Source of the DNA: DASQFQ01 sp963805525
Lineage (GTDB): Bacteria > Actinomycetota > Thermoleophilia > Solirubrobacterales > Solirubrobacteraceae
Length of the DNA: 64,000 bases
Direction of reading: 5' to 3'
Assembly (NCBI GenBank): GCA_963805525.1
Contig: CAWDUT010000004.1
Span: forward strand, 992,001-1,056,000
The notes beneath the pieces are model-generated. The model worked only from the letters and a program-made list of their open reading frames with translations. It did not search any database and was not told the DNA's origin. Within the stretch, counting starts at the first letter, position 1. Every line of letters starts with the position of its first letter. Below, piece by piece: positions 33,696 to 41,558 of this stretch. Both the position numbers and the translations under genes were made by a program.

Positions 33696-34577
33696 ATGAG
33701 CGTCGAACCGGCTGCGGTCGAAGACGTCGCCGCCGGTCTCCGCGGCGTCGGCTACCTGCCGGGCGAGTCCACCGCGCTGGTCTCGTTCCTGGCCGCCCGC
33801 CTCGGCAAGCCGGTGCTCGTCGAGGGCCCCGCGGGCGTCGGCAAGACCGAGCTGGCGAAGGCGCTGGCGAAGTACCTCGACCGCCGGCTCGTGCGCCTGC
33901 AGTGCTACGAGGGGCTCGACGAGGCCAAGGCGCTGTACGAGTGGAACTACCGCAAGCAGCTCCTGCGCATCCAGGCGGAAGCCCAGGGCACCGGGTGGGA
34001 TGCGGTGCAGGACGACATCTTCGGCGAGGAGTTCCTGCTCGAGCGGCCGCTGATGACCGCGATCGCCTCGCCCGAGCCGGTCGTGCTGCTGATCGACGAG
34101 ATCGACAAGACCGACCAGGAGTTCGAGGCGATGCTGCTCGAGCTGCTGTCCGACTTCCAGATCTCGATCCCCGAGCTCGGCCGCATCGAGGCGCGCACGC
34201 ACCCGGTGGTGCTGCTGACCTCCAACAACACGCGCGAGCTGACCGAGGCGCTCAAGCGTCGCTGCCTCTACCTGTGGCTCGACTACCCCTCGAGCGAGCA
34301 CGAGCTCGAGATCGTGCGGCTGCACGCGCCCGAGCTGCCGGAGAAGGTCGCGCAGCGGCTCGTCGAGGTCGTGCAGATGGTGCGCGAGCTCGACCTCAAG
34401 AAGCCGCCCTCGATCGCGGAGTCGATCGACTGGGCGCGCGCGCTGCTGCTGCTCGGCGCCGACGACATCGACGCCGACGTGTTCAAGTCGACGCTGTCGA
34501 TCATCGTCAAGCACCGCACTGACCTCGACACCGTGGCCGAGCGGGTTGGCGTGCGGCTCGGGGCGGCCGCGACTTGA
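33696..34577 (+). CDS. MoxR-type AAA+ ATPase (CoxD-like)
   Basis: A 293-residue AAA+ chaperone. Walker A GPAGVGKTE at 44-52, Walker B VVLLIDEIDK, sensor 1 LLTSNNTREL, and an Arg-finger region KRRCLYLWLDYP. MoxR/CoxD proteins work with a VWA partner to insert metals or activate enzymes such as CO dehydrogenases. The partner is encoded next, with a 4-nt TTGA overlap. No molybdenum hydroxylase gene is in the window. Confidence 0.92.
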   Translation: MSVEPAAVEDVAAGLRGVGYLPGESTALVSFLAARLGKPVLVEGPAGVGKTELAKALAKYLDRRLVRLQCYEGLDEAKALYEWNYRKQLLRIQAEAQGTGWDAVQDDIFGEEFLLERPLMTAIASPEPVVLLIDEIDKTDQEFEAMLLELLSDFQISIPELGRIEARTHPVVLLTSNNTRELTEALKRRCLYLWLDYPSSEHELEIVRLHAPELPEKVAQRLVEVVQMVRELDLKKPPSIAESIDWARALLLLGADDIDADVFKSTLSIIVKHRTDLDTVAERVGVRLGAAAT

Positions 34578-35956
34578 GCCTCCCGGCCGGGGTCGTCGCG
34601 TTCGCGGAGGAGCTGCGGGCGGAGGGGCTCGCGGTCGGCACGTCCGAGCTGCTCGACGCGTTCGGCGCCCTCGGCGAGGTGAGCTGGACCGAGGAGTCGG
34701 CGTTCCGCGAGACGCTGGCCGCCACGCTCGCGAAGTCGCCCGAGGACCGGCGCGTGTTCGACCTCGTGTTCGAGCGCTTCTTCTTCCGCGCCGCCGAGGC
34801 GGCGGCGATGGAGCAGGGCGTGCGGGAGGGGCCCGCCGGCGCCGGCTCGGAGGACGAGGACGGCATCACCGGCGGCGAGCAGATCGACTACGACAACCTG
34901 CGCGAGCAGCTGCTCCAGGCGATCCGCGACGGCGACGAGTCGGCGATGCGCGACCTCGCGCGGCTCGCGATCGTCGCCTTCGGCCGCCGCGGCGAGGGCT
35001 CGGGCGTGCTCGGCGTCGACGTCCAGCGCATCCGCCGCGCGCTCGGGCTGCGCTCGGAGCCCGGTGGGCCGGTGCGGGAGACGGAGGGCGAGCTGCCCCC
35101 TCCGCCGCTGACGCGCGACCAGATCCGGCGCTTCGAGCAGCTCCTGCGCCGCGAGCTCGAGCGCGCGCAGATCGAGCGGACGCAGTCACTCCCTCCCTCG
35201 CGGCCGCTGAACGAGCTGGACCGGGCGCTGCCGAGCGGCCCGCTGCAGGACCTCGCCGCCGTGCACCGCGTCGTCGCGCAGCTCAAGCGCCGGCTCGCCA
35301 CCCAGGGGCACGAGACGCGCGGGCGGAAGCGCCACGCGCACGTCGACGTGCGCCGGACGATGCGCGCGTCGCTGCAGACCGGTGGCGTGCCGGTCGAGCT
35401 CAAGTACCGCCCGCGGCGGCCGAAGCGCCCGGAGCTGTACGTGCTGTGCGACGTCTCCACCTCGGTCACCAGCGCCTCGGTGTTCTTCCTGAGCGTGCTG
35501 CACGCGCTGCACGACGCGTTCCGCAAGATGCGCTCGTTCGTGTTCGTCGAGCGGATCTCGGAGGTCACGGAGGTCTTCGCGCGCGAGCGCTCGTTCCGCG
35601 CGGTCTCCGACGCGATCTCGAAGGACGCGGGCGTGGCCGACGTGTCGGGCTACACCGACTACGGCCGCGTGTGGCGCGAGTTCCTCGGCTCGGTCGCCGA
35701 CGACCTGCACCCGCGCGCGACGGTGATCGTGCTCGGCGACGCGCGCACCAACGGCCGCGACCCGCGCGCCGACGTCTTCGCCTCGATCGTGGCGCTCGCC
35801 GGCCGCACGTTCTGGCTCAACCCCGAGCCGCGGCTGTACTGGAACTACGGCGACTCGGTGATCAGCGCGTACGAGCAACACTGCGAGGCGTACGAGTGCT
35901 GGACGACGCGCCAGCTCGAGGACTTCGTGAAGGCGCTGACCAGGCCGTACGCGTGA
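34574..35956 (+). CDS. VWA-domain CoxE-like protein
   Basis: A 460-residue partner of the upstream MoxR ATPase. Residues 1-270 are helical and charged; 285-440 form a von Willebrand A domain with the MIDAS motif DVSTSVTS, TDYGRVW and VLGDARTNGRDP (metal-binding Asp). TTG start overlapping the previous stop. Domain order and length match CoxE/YehP-like VWA proteins. Confidence 0.9.
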   Translation: MSLPAGVVAFAEELRAEGLAVGTSELLDAFGALGEVSWTEESAFRETLAATLAKSPEDRRVFDLVFERFFFRAAEAAAMEQGVREGPAGAGSEDEDGITGGEQIDYDNLREQLLQAIRDGDESAMRDLARLAIVAFGRRGEGSGVLGVDVQRIRRALGLRSEPGGPVRETEGELPPPPLTRDQIRRFEQLLRRELERAQIERTQSLPPSRPLNELDRALPSGPLQDLAAVHRVVAQLKRRLATQGHETRGRKRHAHVDVRRTMRASLQTGGVPVELKYRPRRPKRPELYVLCDVSTSVTSASVFFLSVLHALHDAFRKMRSFVFVERISEVTEVFARERSFRAVSDAISKDAGVADVSGYTDYGRVWREFLGSVADDLHPRATVIVLGDARTNGRDPRADVFASIVALAGRTFWLNPEPRLYWNYGDSVISAYEQHCEAYECWTTRQLEDFVKALTRPYA

Positions 35957-36402
35957 GCCGCGTCGTCGCGCCGGGGCCGGAGGGCGCGCGCGAGATCATC
36001 GACGGCGGCCGCTACATGACGCTGGCCACCGCCGACGCCGCGGGTGTCCCGTGGGCGTCGCCGGTCTGGTACGCGCCGCGCGGCTACTCCGAGCTGTTCT
36101 GGATCTCGTACCCGGGCGCGCGCCACTCGCGCAACCTGGCCGAGCGCCCGCAGCTCTCGATCGTCATCTTCGACAGCACCGTGACGCCCGGCTACGGGCA
36201 GGCCGTCTACATGACCGCCAAGGCCGCGGAGGCGGCGGACGGGCTGGAGGTCTTCTCCGCCCGCTCGGTCGAGCAGGGCCTGGGCGAGTGGAAGGACCTC
36301 AGCGGTCCCCTGCGGCTCTACCGCGCGGTGATCTCCGAGCACTGGATGCTCGGCGAGGGCGCCGACAAGCGCGTCCCCGTCAACCCTCAAGCAGGGGTCT
36401 GA
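35953..36402 (+). CDS. Pyridoxamine 5'-phosphate oxidase-family protein
   Basis: A 149-residue split-barrel flavin or F420-binding protein: GGRYMTLATADAAGVPWASPVWYAP, WISYPGARHSRNLAERPQLSIVIF, LRLYRAVISEHWML. GTG start overlaps the CoxE-like stop by 4 nt. The last residues (VNPQAGV) and stop codon are encoded by the first unit of a 45-bp palindromic tandem repeat, so its natural C-terminus may have been replaced. Confidence 0.85.
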   Translation: MSRVVAPGPEGAREIIDGGRYMTLATADAAGVPWASPVWYAPRGYSELFWISYPGARHSRNLAERPQLSIVIFDSTVTPGYGQAVYMTAKAAEAADGLEVFSARSVEQGLGEWKDLSGPLRLYRAVISEHWMLGEGADKRVPVNPQAGV

Positions 36403-36468
36403 CCCCTTGAGGGTTTGCGCGCCGTCAACCCTCAAGCAGGGGTCTGACCCCTTGAGGGTTTGCGCGGC
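36379..36468. repeat. Two tandem 45-bp units, each an AACCCTCAAG...CTTGAGGGTT palindrome
   Basis: Units 36379-36423 and 36424-36468 are identical except for the last base. Each folds as outer AACCCTCAAG/CTTGAGGGTT and inner AGGGGT/ACCCCT arms around CTG. The repeat lies between convergent genes, ends the coding regions of both, and looks like a doubled bidirectional terminator. The same GGGGTCTGACCCC core recurs at 18.2 and 52.9 kb. Confidence 0.9.
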
Positions 36469-37553
36469 CGGTAGGTCTTGAGCGGCTTGTTGAGGCCCTT
36501 GAGCTTCTTCTCGCCCGCCTCCGACCACACGAACGTGTCGTCGCCGACGCGCTCCTTGACCGTGTCGGAGACCAGCACGGCGCCGGGCCGCGCACGGCCG
36601 GTCAGGCGGCTCGCGACGTTGACGGTCGAGCCGAACCAGTCGCCCCAGCGGTTGATGGCCGGCCCGTAGGCCACGCCGGCGCGCAGCGGCGGGAAGTTCT
36701 CCTCGGCCTCGGCGCGCTCGATCAGCTCGAGGCAGGTGCTCACGGCGGCCGCGGGGTCGGGGGAGACGAACATCACCGCGTCGCCGATCTGCTTGACGAC
36801 GCGGACGGGCTGCGAGACCACCTCGCTCGCCATCTTCGACAGCCGGCCGGCGAGGCCGCCGAGCTCCTCCACGTCGACGGTCTCCCCCAGCTCCGTGAAG
36901 CCGACGAGATCGGCGAACGCCACGGCGGTGTCGGTGCGGTCGGAGACCTTGCCCGAGGTGCGCTCGGCGATCCCGAGGACGTCGTTGCGCAGCAGCTGCT
37001 GCAGGTGGAGGAGGAAGACGTGGTCGAGCAGGCGGCTCGAGAGCGGCAGTAGCTCCTCGGCCTGGCTCTGGAGCCGGCGGGCGAGCGCGAGCTCGGTGTC
37101 GCCGGGCTCGAGGAACGTCTGGGCGAACAGCGTGCGCAGCGCCTCGGCGTAGCGGACCATGCCGCGGCCGAGCACGCGCGTGACCTCGAGCGTGTCCTCG
37201 GTCGAGAAGCCCGCGGCGGCGATCGCGGCGGTGTCCTTCGCGCCCTCCAGGTCGGCGTTGCCGAGCACCTCGGCGTCGGGGTCGGGCACCGCCAGCCCGA
37301 GCGCCTGGCGGTACCGCCGCAGATGGTCGAGCTCGAGCCCAGCCTCCTCGGCGATCTGGCGCTGGCTGTAGGTCTTGTCCCCGGCCAGCAGGCGCTCGAC
37401 CGGGAGCAGCACGAGCCGGTCCTCCGCGACCGCCTGCTTGAGCTCGTCGACCTCGCAGCCCTCGCTGTGGAGGTAATCGAGCAGCTCGATCCGGCCCTTC
37501 CGGTGGTCGTCGTCCTCGAGCCCCTCGAGCAGCCCCTCGGCTTCCCAGTCCAT
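36432..37553 (-). CDS. Class III adenylate cyclase, Rv1264-like with regulatory N-domain
   Basis: A 373-residue cytosolic cyclase. Residues 1-195 are an all-helical regulatory domain resembling the pH-sensing autoinhibitory domain of mycobacterial Rv1264 (LLEGLEDDDHRKGRIELLDYL, FLEPGDTELALARRL). Residues 200-360 are the catalytic domain: VAFADLVGFTELGE (metal Asp), KQIGDAVMFVS (second Asp), GDWFGSTVNVASRLTG. It should make cAMP, perhaps in response to acidity. ATG 37553. The terminal KPSRGQTPA is encoded by the palindromic repeat. Confidence 0.92.
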   Translation of the reverse strand: MDWEAEGLLEGLEDDDHRKGRIELLDYLHSEGCEVDELKQAVAEDRLVLLPVERLLAGDKTYSQRQIAEEAGLELDHLRRYRQALGLAVPDPDAEVLGNADLEGAKDTAAIAAAGFSTEDTLEVTRVLGRGMVRYAEALRTLFAQTFLEPGDTELALARRLQSQAEELLPLSSRLLDHVFLLHLQQLLRNDVLGIAERTSGKVSDRTDTAVAFADLVGFTELGETVDVEELGGLAGRLSKMASEVVSQPVRVVKQIGDAVMFVSPDPAAAVSTCLELIERAEAEENFPPLRAGVAYGPAINRWGDWFGSTVNVASRLTGRARPGAVLVSDTVKERVGDDTFVWSEAGEKKLKGLNKPLKTYRPRKPSRGQTPA

Positions 37554-37566
37554 GGTCCGCAGGACG

Positions 37567-38091
37567 CTACAAAAGCTCGTCGGCGAGCAGGTCCATGAGC
37601 AGCCCGTCGTGCCAGCTGCCGTCGGCGGCGCGCTCGTAGCGGCGCAGGATGCCAACCGGCTTGAACCCGAGCTTCGCGTACGCCCGGATCGCGCGCTCGT
37701 TGTGGGCCGCGGGGTCGATCGTCAGGCGATGGTGCCCGCGCTCCTCGACCAGGTAGGTGATCACCAGTCGCAGCGCCTCGGGGCCGAGCCCCTGCCCCTG
37801 GTGCGCGGTGGCGAGGCTGACGTCGAGCGCCGCGTGCTTGTACTCGTCGGGCTCCTCGTAGACGAGCAGCAGCCCGGCGATCTCGCCCCCGACCTCGATC
37901 ACGTTGACGTGCTCCTCGTCCTGCTCGATCAGGTCCCGCCGCACCCGCGCCGCGTCCCATTCGTGCCACCAGCGCGCGACCGCGGGCTCTTTCAGCAGCG
38001 CGAGCAGCGCGTCCGCGTCCTCGCCGCGCACCGGCCGGAGCAGCACGCGATCACCATGCAGGACGGGCAGCGGGTCCACGAGCCGTAGCAT
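37567..38091 (-). CDS. GNAT acetyltransferase, AAC(6')-like
   Basis: A 174-residue acetyltransferase close in pattern to aminoglycoside 6'-N-acetyltransferases and RimJ-type enzymes: ARWWHEWD, YEEPDEYKHAALDVSLATAH, QGQGLGPEALRLVITYLVEE (acetyl-CoA loop) and GHHRLTIDPAAHNERAIRAY. The end reads RYERAADGSWHDGLLMDLLA. Such chromosomal genes may or may not confer resistance. ATG 38091, only 9 nt from the divergent FkbM start. Confidence 0.88.
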   Translation of the reverse strand: MLRLVDPLPVLHGDRVLLRPVRGEDADALLALLKEPAVARWWHEWDAARVRRDLIEQDEEHVNVIEVGGEIAGLLLVYEEPDEYKHAALDVSLATAHQGQGLGPEALRLVITYLVEERGHHRLTIDPAAHNERAIRAYAKLGFKPVGILRRYERAADGSWHDGLLMDLLADELL

Positions 38092-38099
38092 GGCGAAGC

Positions 38100-38882
38100 T
38101 TGAATTGGGCATCCTTCGAAGAGCTGCAGTTCCGCGCCCGGAACCTGCTCCGCCGTCGGGGCTTCGAGGTCGTGCGGACCGGGCTCCCCGAGGCCAACGT
38201 GCTCGGGCTGCACCTCGACCGCCTGTTCGGCCGGCTGGCAATCAACGTCGTCCTCGACGTAGGAGCCGGCGGCGGCGACTTCGGCCGGTGGCTGCGACGC
38301 AACGGCTACACGGGGCGGATCGCGTCCTTCGAGCCTGTCTCCGACAGCTTCCAGCGACTTGGGAACCACAGCGCCGCAGACCCGGGGTGGGAGGCGTTCC
38401 AACTGGCACTCGGGTCAGAGGACGGCCGCGCCGAGATCAACGTGTCCGAGCTGCGGGTGTTCAGCTCATTCCTCGAGCGCAACCGCTACTCGACGGACGA
38501 GCTCGGGGAGTCGGCCGCGGTCGTGCGGACGGAGACCGTCCCGGTCCGGCGGCTCGACGGGCTGGCTGAGCGGGCGCTCGGCGGGGTCGCCGAGCCGCGC
38601 GTCTACCTCAAGATGGACACCCAGGGGTGGGACCTGGAGGTGCTCGCGGGCGCGTCGGGCTGCCTCGGGCAGATCGTGGCCTTCCAGTCCGAGGTCGCGG
38701 TACACCCGCTCTACGAGGACATGCCCACGCTCCAAGACTCGCTCGCGCGCTTCGAGGAGCTCGGCTTCGGCATCTCGGGGCTGTTCCCGGTGACGCTCGA
38801 CTCCAACCTGGAGGTCGTCGAGTTTGATTGCGTCGCCGTACGACACGGCGAGGCGCGGAGAGCGGGTGGCCTGGAGCGATAG
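38100..38882 (+). CDS. FkbM-family SAM-dependent methyltransferase
   Basis: A 260-residue methyltransferase. SAM loop VVLDVGAGGGDFGRWLRRNGY, acidic IASFEPVSDSFQRL, and the family block YLKMDTQGWDLEVLAGA. FkbM enzymes usually O-methylate sugars or polyketides. The TTG at 38100 is very close to the divergent start; the promoter must lie inside the neighbouring coding region or a later start is used. The stop overlaps the TAGGCT -10 candidate of the thiamine transporter operon. Confidence 0.88.
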   Translation: MNWASFEELQFRARNLLRRRGFEVVRTGLPEANVLGLHLDRLFGRLAINVVLDVGAGGGDFGRWLRRNGYTGRIASFEPVSDSFQRLGNHSAADPGWEAFQLALGSEDGRAEINVSELRVFSSFLERNRYSTDELGESAAVVRTETVPVRRLDGLAERALGGVAEPRVYLKMDTQGWDLEVLAGASGCLGQIVAFQSEVAVHPLYEDMPTLQDSLARFEELGFGISGLFPVTLDSNLEVVEFDCVAVRHGEARRAGGLER

Positions 38883-38885
38883 GCT
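38880..38885 (+). promoter_or_regulatory. Putative -10 element TAGGCT for the TPP-controlled operon
   Basis: TAGGCT overlaps the FkbM stop codon and lies about 15 nt before the riboswitch. Same hexamer as before the BTAD gene. Confidence 0.4.
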
Positions 38886-38899
38886 CTTGGCAGACAAAC

Positions 38900-38982
38900 A
38901 GGGGGGCTGGCGGAGGCCGGCTGAGATAGCGCCCGATCTGGCGCTGACCCTTCGAACCTGTGGGGTAATGCCCGCGGAGGGA
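38900..38982 (+). promoter_or_regulatory. TPP riboswitch (THI element)
   Basis: The aptamer landmarks are all there: GGGGGGCTGG (P1/P2), GGCTGAGATAGCGCC, GCGCTGACCCTTCGAACCTG, GGGTAATGCC, and GCGGAGGGAG at the 3' side. It binds thiamine pyrophosphate. The 3' strand GGAGGGAG is also the Shine-Dalgarno of ATG 38986, so ligand binding should block translation initiation. It controls the downstream ABC transporter operon. Confidence 0.95.
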
Positions 38983-38985
38983 GCG

Positions 38986-39747
38986 ATGCGCACACAGACC
39001 GAGGCTCCCGTGGTGGAGCCTCGTGCAGTTCAGAGCGAGGACGCCGGCGTGACGCTCGCCGGCGTCGAGAAGCGGTTCGGGGCCGTCGAGGCGCTGAGCG
39101 GCGTGTCGCTGCGCGCGCGGCCGGGCGAGACGCTCGCCGTGGTCGGGCCCAGCGGGTGCGGCAAGTCGACGCTGCTCGAGCTCGTGTGCGGGCTGCAGGC
39201 GCCGGACGCGGGCACGATCGAGGCGCCGCCGGCGGCGCTGATGCCGCAGCACGACGGGCTGCTGCCGTGGCTGAGCGCGCTCGACAACGCCGGGCTCGCG
39301 CTGCGCGTGGCGGGGCGGTCGAAGGCCGACGCGCGCGCGGCAGCGCACGAGCACTTCGCCGCGTTCGGGCTCGAGGGCTTCGAGGCGACGCGGCCGGCCG
39401 AGTTGTCGGGCGGCATGCGCCAGCGCGTCGCGTTCCTGCGCACGCTGCTGGCAGGGCGGCCGCTGCTGTGCCTCGACGAGCCGTTCGGCGCGCTCGACGC
39501 GCTGACCCGCGCGCAGCTGCAGCGGTGGCTGGCGGGCGCGCTGATGCGCGAGCCGCGGACCGTGCTGCTGGTGACCCACGACGTCGAGGAGGCCGTGCTG
39601 CTGGCCGACCGGATCGTGCTGCTGTCGCCGCGGCCCGGCCGCGTGGTGGCGGAGCTGACCGTCGAGCTGCCGCGGCCGCGCGAGCGGACCGACCCGAAGG
39701 TCGTCGGCCTCAGAGAGCAAGCCTTGGCCGCCCTGGGGGTCGACTGA
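38986..39747 (+). CDS. thiZ: ABC transporter ATPase for a thiamine precursor (ThiZ-like)
   Basis: A 253-residue ATPase. Walker A GPSGCGKST at 54-62, Q-loop MPQHDGLLPWLS, signature LSGGMRQRVAF, Walker B LLCLDEPFGALDA and H-loop LVTHDVEEA. It resembles nitrate/taurine/HMP-type importers. The TPP riboswitch and a THI5/NMT1-like binding protein two genes on indicate uptake of hydroxymethylpyrimidine or a formylated precursor. One nt separates it from the permease start. Confidence 0.93.
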   Translation: MRTQTEAPVVEPRAVQSEDAGVTLAGVEKRFGAVEALSGVSLRARPGETLAVVGPSGCGKSTLLELVCGLQAPDAGTIEAPPAALMPQHDGLLPWLSALDNAGLALRVAGRSKADARAAAHEHFAAFGLEGFEATRPAELSGGMRQRVAFLRTLLAGRPLLCLDEPFGALDALTRAQLQRWLAGALMREPRTVLLVTHDVEEAVLLADRIVLLSPRPGRVVAELTVELPRPRERTDPKVVGLREQALAALGVD

Positions 39748-40524
39748 ATGGCCGCGGAGACTCCGCACACGCGCGCCGAGGGCGGCTTCGCCCGCAGGAT
39801 CTTGATGCCGGCCGGCATCGTGCTGCTGATCTTGGCCGCGTGGGAGCTCGTGGTCCGTGCCGGCTGGGTCGACGACCTCATCCTCCCCTCGCCCACGCAG
39901 GTCGCCACCTCGCTGTGGGAGGACCGCAGCCTGCTCGGCTCCGACCTCGCGGTCACGTCGAAGGAGGTGCTGGTGGGCCTTGCCGCGGCGGTCGTCGTCG
40001 GCGGGCTGCTGGGCGTGGCGATGCACGTCTCCCCCGCCGTCCGCAACGCGCTGCGCCCGCTGGTGATCGGCTCGCAGGCCGTGCCGGTGCCGGTGATCGC
40101 GCCGCTGCTGATCCTCGTCCTCGGCTTCGGGCTCGCGCCGAAGGTGCTGCTCGTCGCGCTCGTCTGCTTCTTCCCGGTCGCGATCAACCTCTTTGACGGC
40201 CTGCGCCGCGTCGACCCCGACTCGCTCAAGCTCATGCGCTCGTTCGACGCGAGCCGCTGGCAGACGTTCCGCCTACTCGAGGCGCCGGCCGCGCTGCCCG
40301 CCGCGTTCACCGGGCTCAAGGTCGCCGCCGCCGTCTCCGTCATCGGCGCCGTGTTCGCGGAGTGGGCGGGCTCGGACTCCGGGCTCGGCCACGCGCTGCT
40401 GACCGCCAACGGGCAGCTCGAGACCGCGCGGGCGTTCGCCGCCACGTTCCTGCTGTTCGTGCTCGCCGTCGCGCTCTACGGCCTCTTCGCCCTGCTCGAG
40501 CGGCGGGTGGTGACGTGGCGATGA
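39748..40524 (+). CDS. thiX: ABC transporter permease for a thiamine precursor (ThiX-like)
   Basis: A 258-residue integral membrane protein with six helices and the coupling loop FFPVAINLFDGLRRVDPDSLKLMRSFDASRWQTF (EAA-type region). It starts directly after the ATPase gene, and its stop overlaps the binding-protein ATG (ATGA). Assigned from the riboswitch and operon partners. Confidence 0.92.
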   Translation: MAAETPHTRAEGGFARRILMPAGIVLLILAAWELVVRAGWVDDLILPSPTQVATSLWEDRSLLGSDLAVTSKEVLVGLAAAVVVGGLLGVAMHVSPAVRNALRPLVIGSQAVPVPVIAPLLILVLGFGLAPKVLLVALVCFFPVAINLFDGLRRVDPDSLKLMRSFDASRWQTFRLLEAPAALPAAFTGLKVAAAVSVIGAVFAEWAGSDSGLGHALLTANGQLETARAFAATFLLFVLAVALYGLFALLERRVVTWR

Positions 40525-41558
40525 ACCGGCTCGTGCTCCCGGTGATCGCCGTGCTGCTGGTGCTCGCCATCCCCGGCTGCGCCGCCGAGAAGAACGAGGG
40601 CGGCGGCGGGTCGCACAAGAAGGACAAGTTCAACGTCATCCTCGACTACTTCCCCAACGCCGACCACGCCGGCATCTACGCCGCGCAGGCGGCCGGGGAC
40701 TACGACCGCGCCGGGCTCGACGTCGACATCAAGCCGCCGCCGGACCCGTCCGCGCCGCTCAAGCTCCTGCGCACGGGCCAGGCCGACGTCGTCATCTCCT
40801 ACGAGCCCGAACTGCTGCTGGCGCGCGACAAGGGCTCCGACCTAGTCTCCGTCGGGGCGCTCGTCCAGAAGCCGCTGACCACGCTGATGACGCTCGACGG
40901 CTCGATCCACTCGCCCGCCGACCTGGCCGGCAAGCGCGTCGGCACCGCCGGGATCCCCTACCAGACCGCCTACCTGCAGACCATCCTCAAGAACGCCGGG
41001 GTCGACCCGGCGACGGTCAAGGAGACCCACGTCGGCTACAACCTCGTGCCGGCCATGCTGTCGCGCAAGGTCGACGCGACCCTCGGCGCGTTCTGGAACT
41101 ACGAGGGCACCGACCTCCGCCGCCGCGGCCGCAAGCCGACGATCCTGCGGATGGAGAAGCTCGGCGTGCCGACCTACAACGAGCTGATCTTCGTTGCCCG
41201 CCGCAAGGACCTCAACGCGAAGTTCTCATCCAAGCTGCGGCGTTTCCTGCGCGCCACCGCGGAAGGCCACAAGCGCCTGCGCGACCATCCGGAGGTCGGC
41301 GTCGACGCGCTGCTCAAGGTCGATCCGGGGCTCGACCGCGGGCTCCAGACCGACGTCGTCTCGGAGACGCTGCCGGTGTTCTTCCCCACCGACAAGAGCA
41401 AGCCGTTCGGCTGGCAGGAGCCGAGGAACTGGAAGGCCTACGGCGACTGGATGTACGAGCAGAAGCTGCTCAAGCGGCCGCCGGACGCGGAGAAGGCGCT
41501 GACCAACGAGTTCCTGCCGGGCGAGGCGCTCGCGCCGAGCTCGACCGCGACTCCGTGA
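40521..41558 (+). CDS. thiY: ABC transporter substrate-binding lipoprotein, THI5/NMT1-like (ThiY-like)
   Basis: A 345-residue lipoprotein. Signal peptide with lipobox LAIPGC; then VILDYFPNADHAGIYAAQAAGDY, the hallmark of pyrimidine-precursor binding proteins; also VISYEPELLLARDKG and GTAGIPYQTAYLQ. It should deliver an HMP-type precursor to the ThiX/ThiZ pair. The last 89 nt overlap the convergent DNA glycosylase gene. Confidence 0.92.
   Translation: MNRLVLPVIAVLLVLAIPGCAAEKNEGGGGSHKKDKFNVILDYFPNADHAGIYAAQAAGDYDRAGLDVDIKPPPDPSAPLKLLRTGQADVVISYEPELLLARDKGSDLVSVGALVQKPLTTLMTLDGSIHSPADLAGKRVGTAGIPYQTAYLQTILKNAGVDPATVKETHVGYNLVPAMLSRKVDATLGAFWNYEGTDLRRRGRKPTILRMEKLGVPTYNELIFVARRKDLNAKFSSKLRRFLRATAEGHKRLRDHPEVGVDALLKVDPGLDRGLQTDVVSETLPVFFPTDKSKPFGWQEPRNWKAYGDWMYEQKLLKRPPDAEKALTNEFLPGEALAPSSTATP

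Noticed and set aside
36379..36468. Possible CRISPR fragment
   Set aside because: Two directly adjoining 45-bp units with no spacers and no cas genes; palindromic terminator-like repeat instead.
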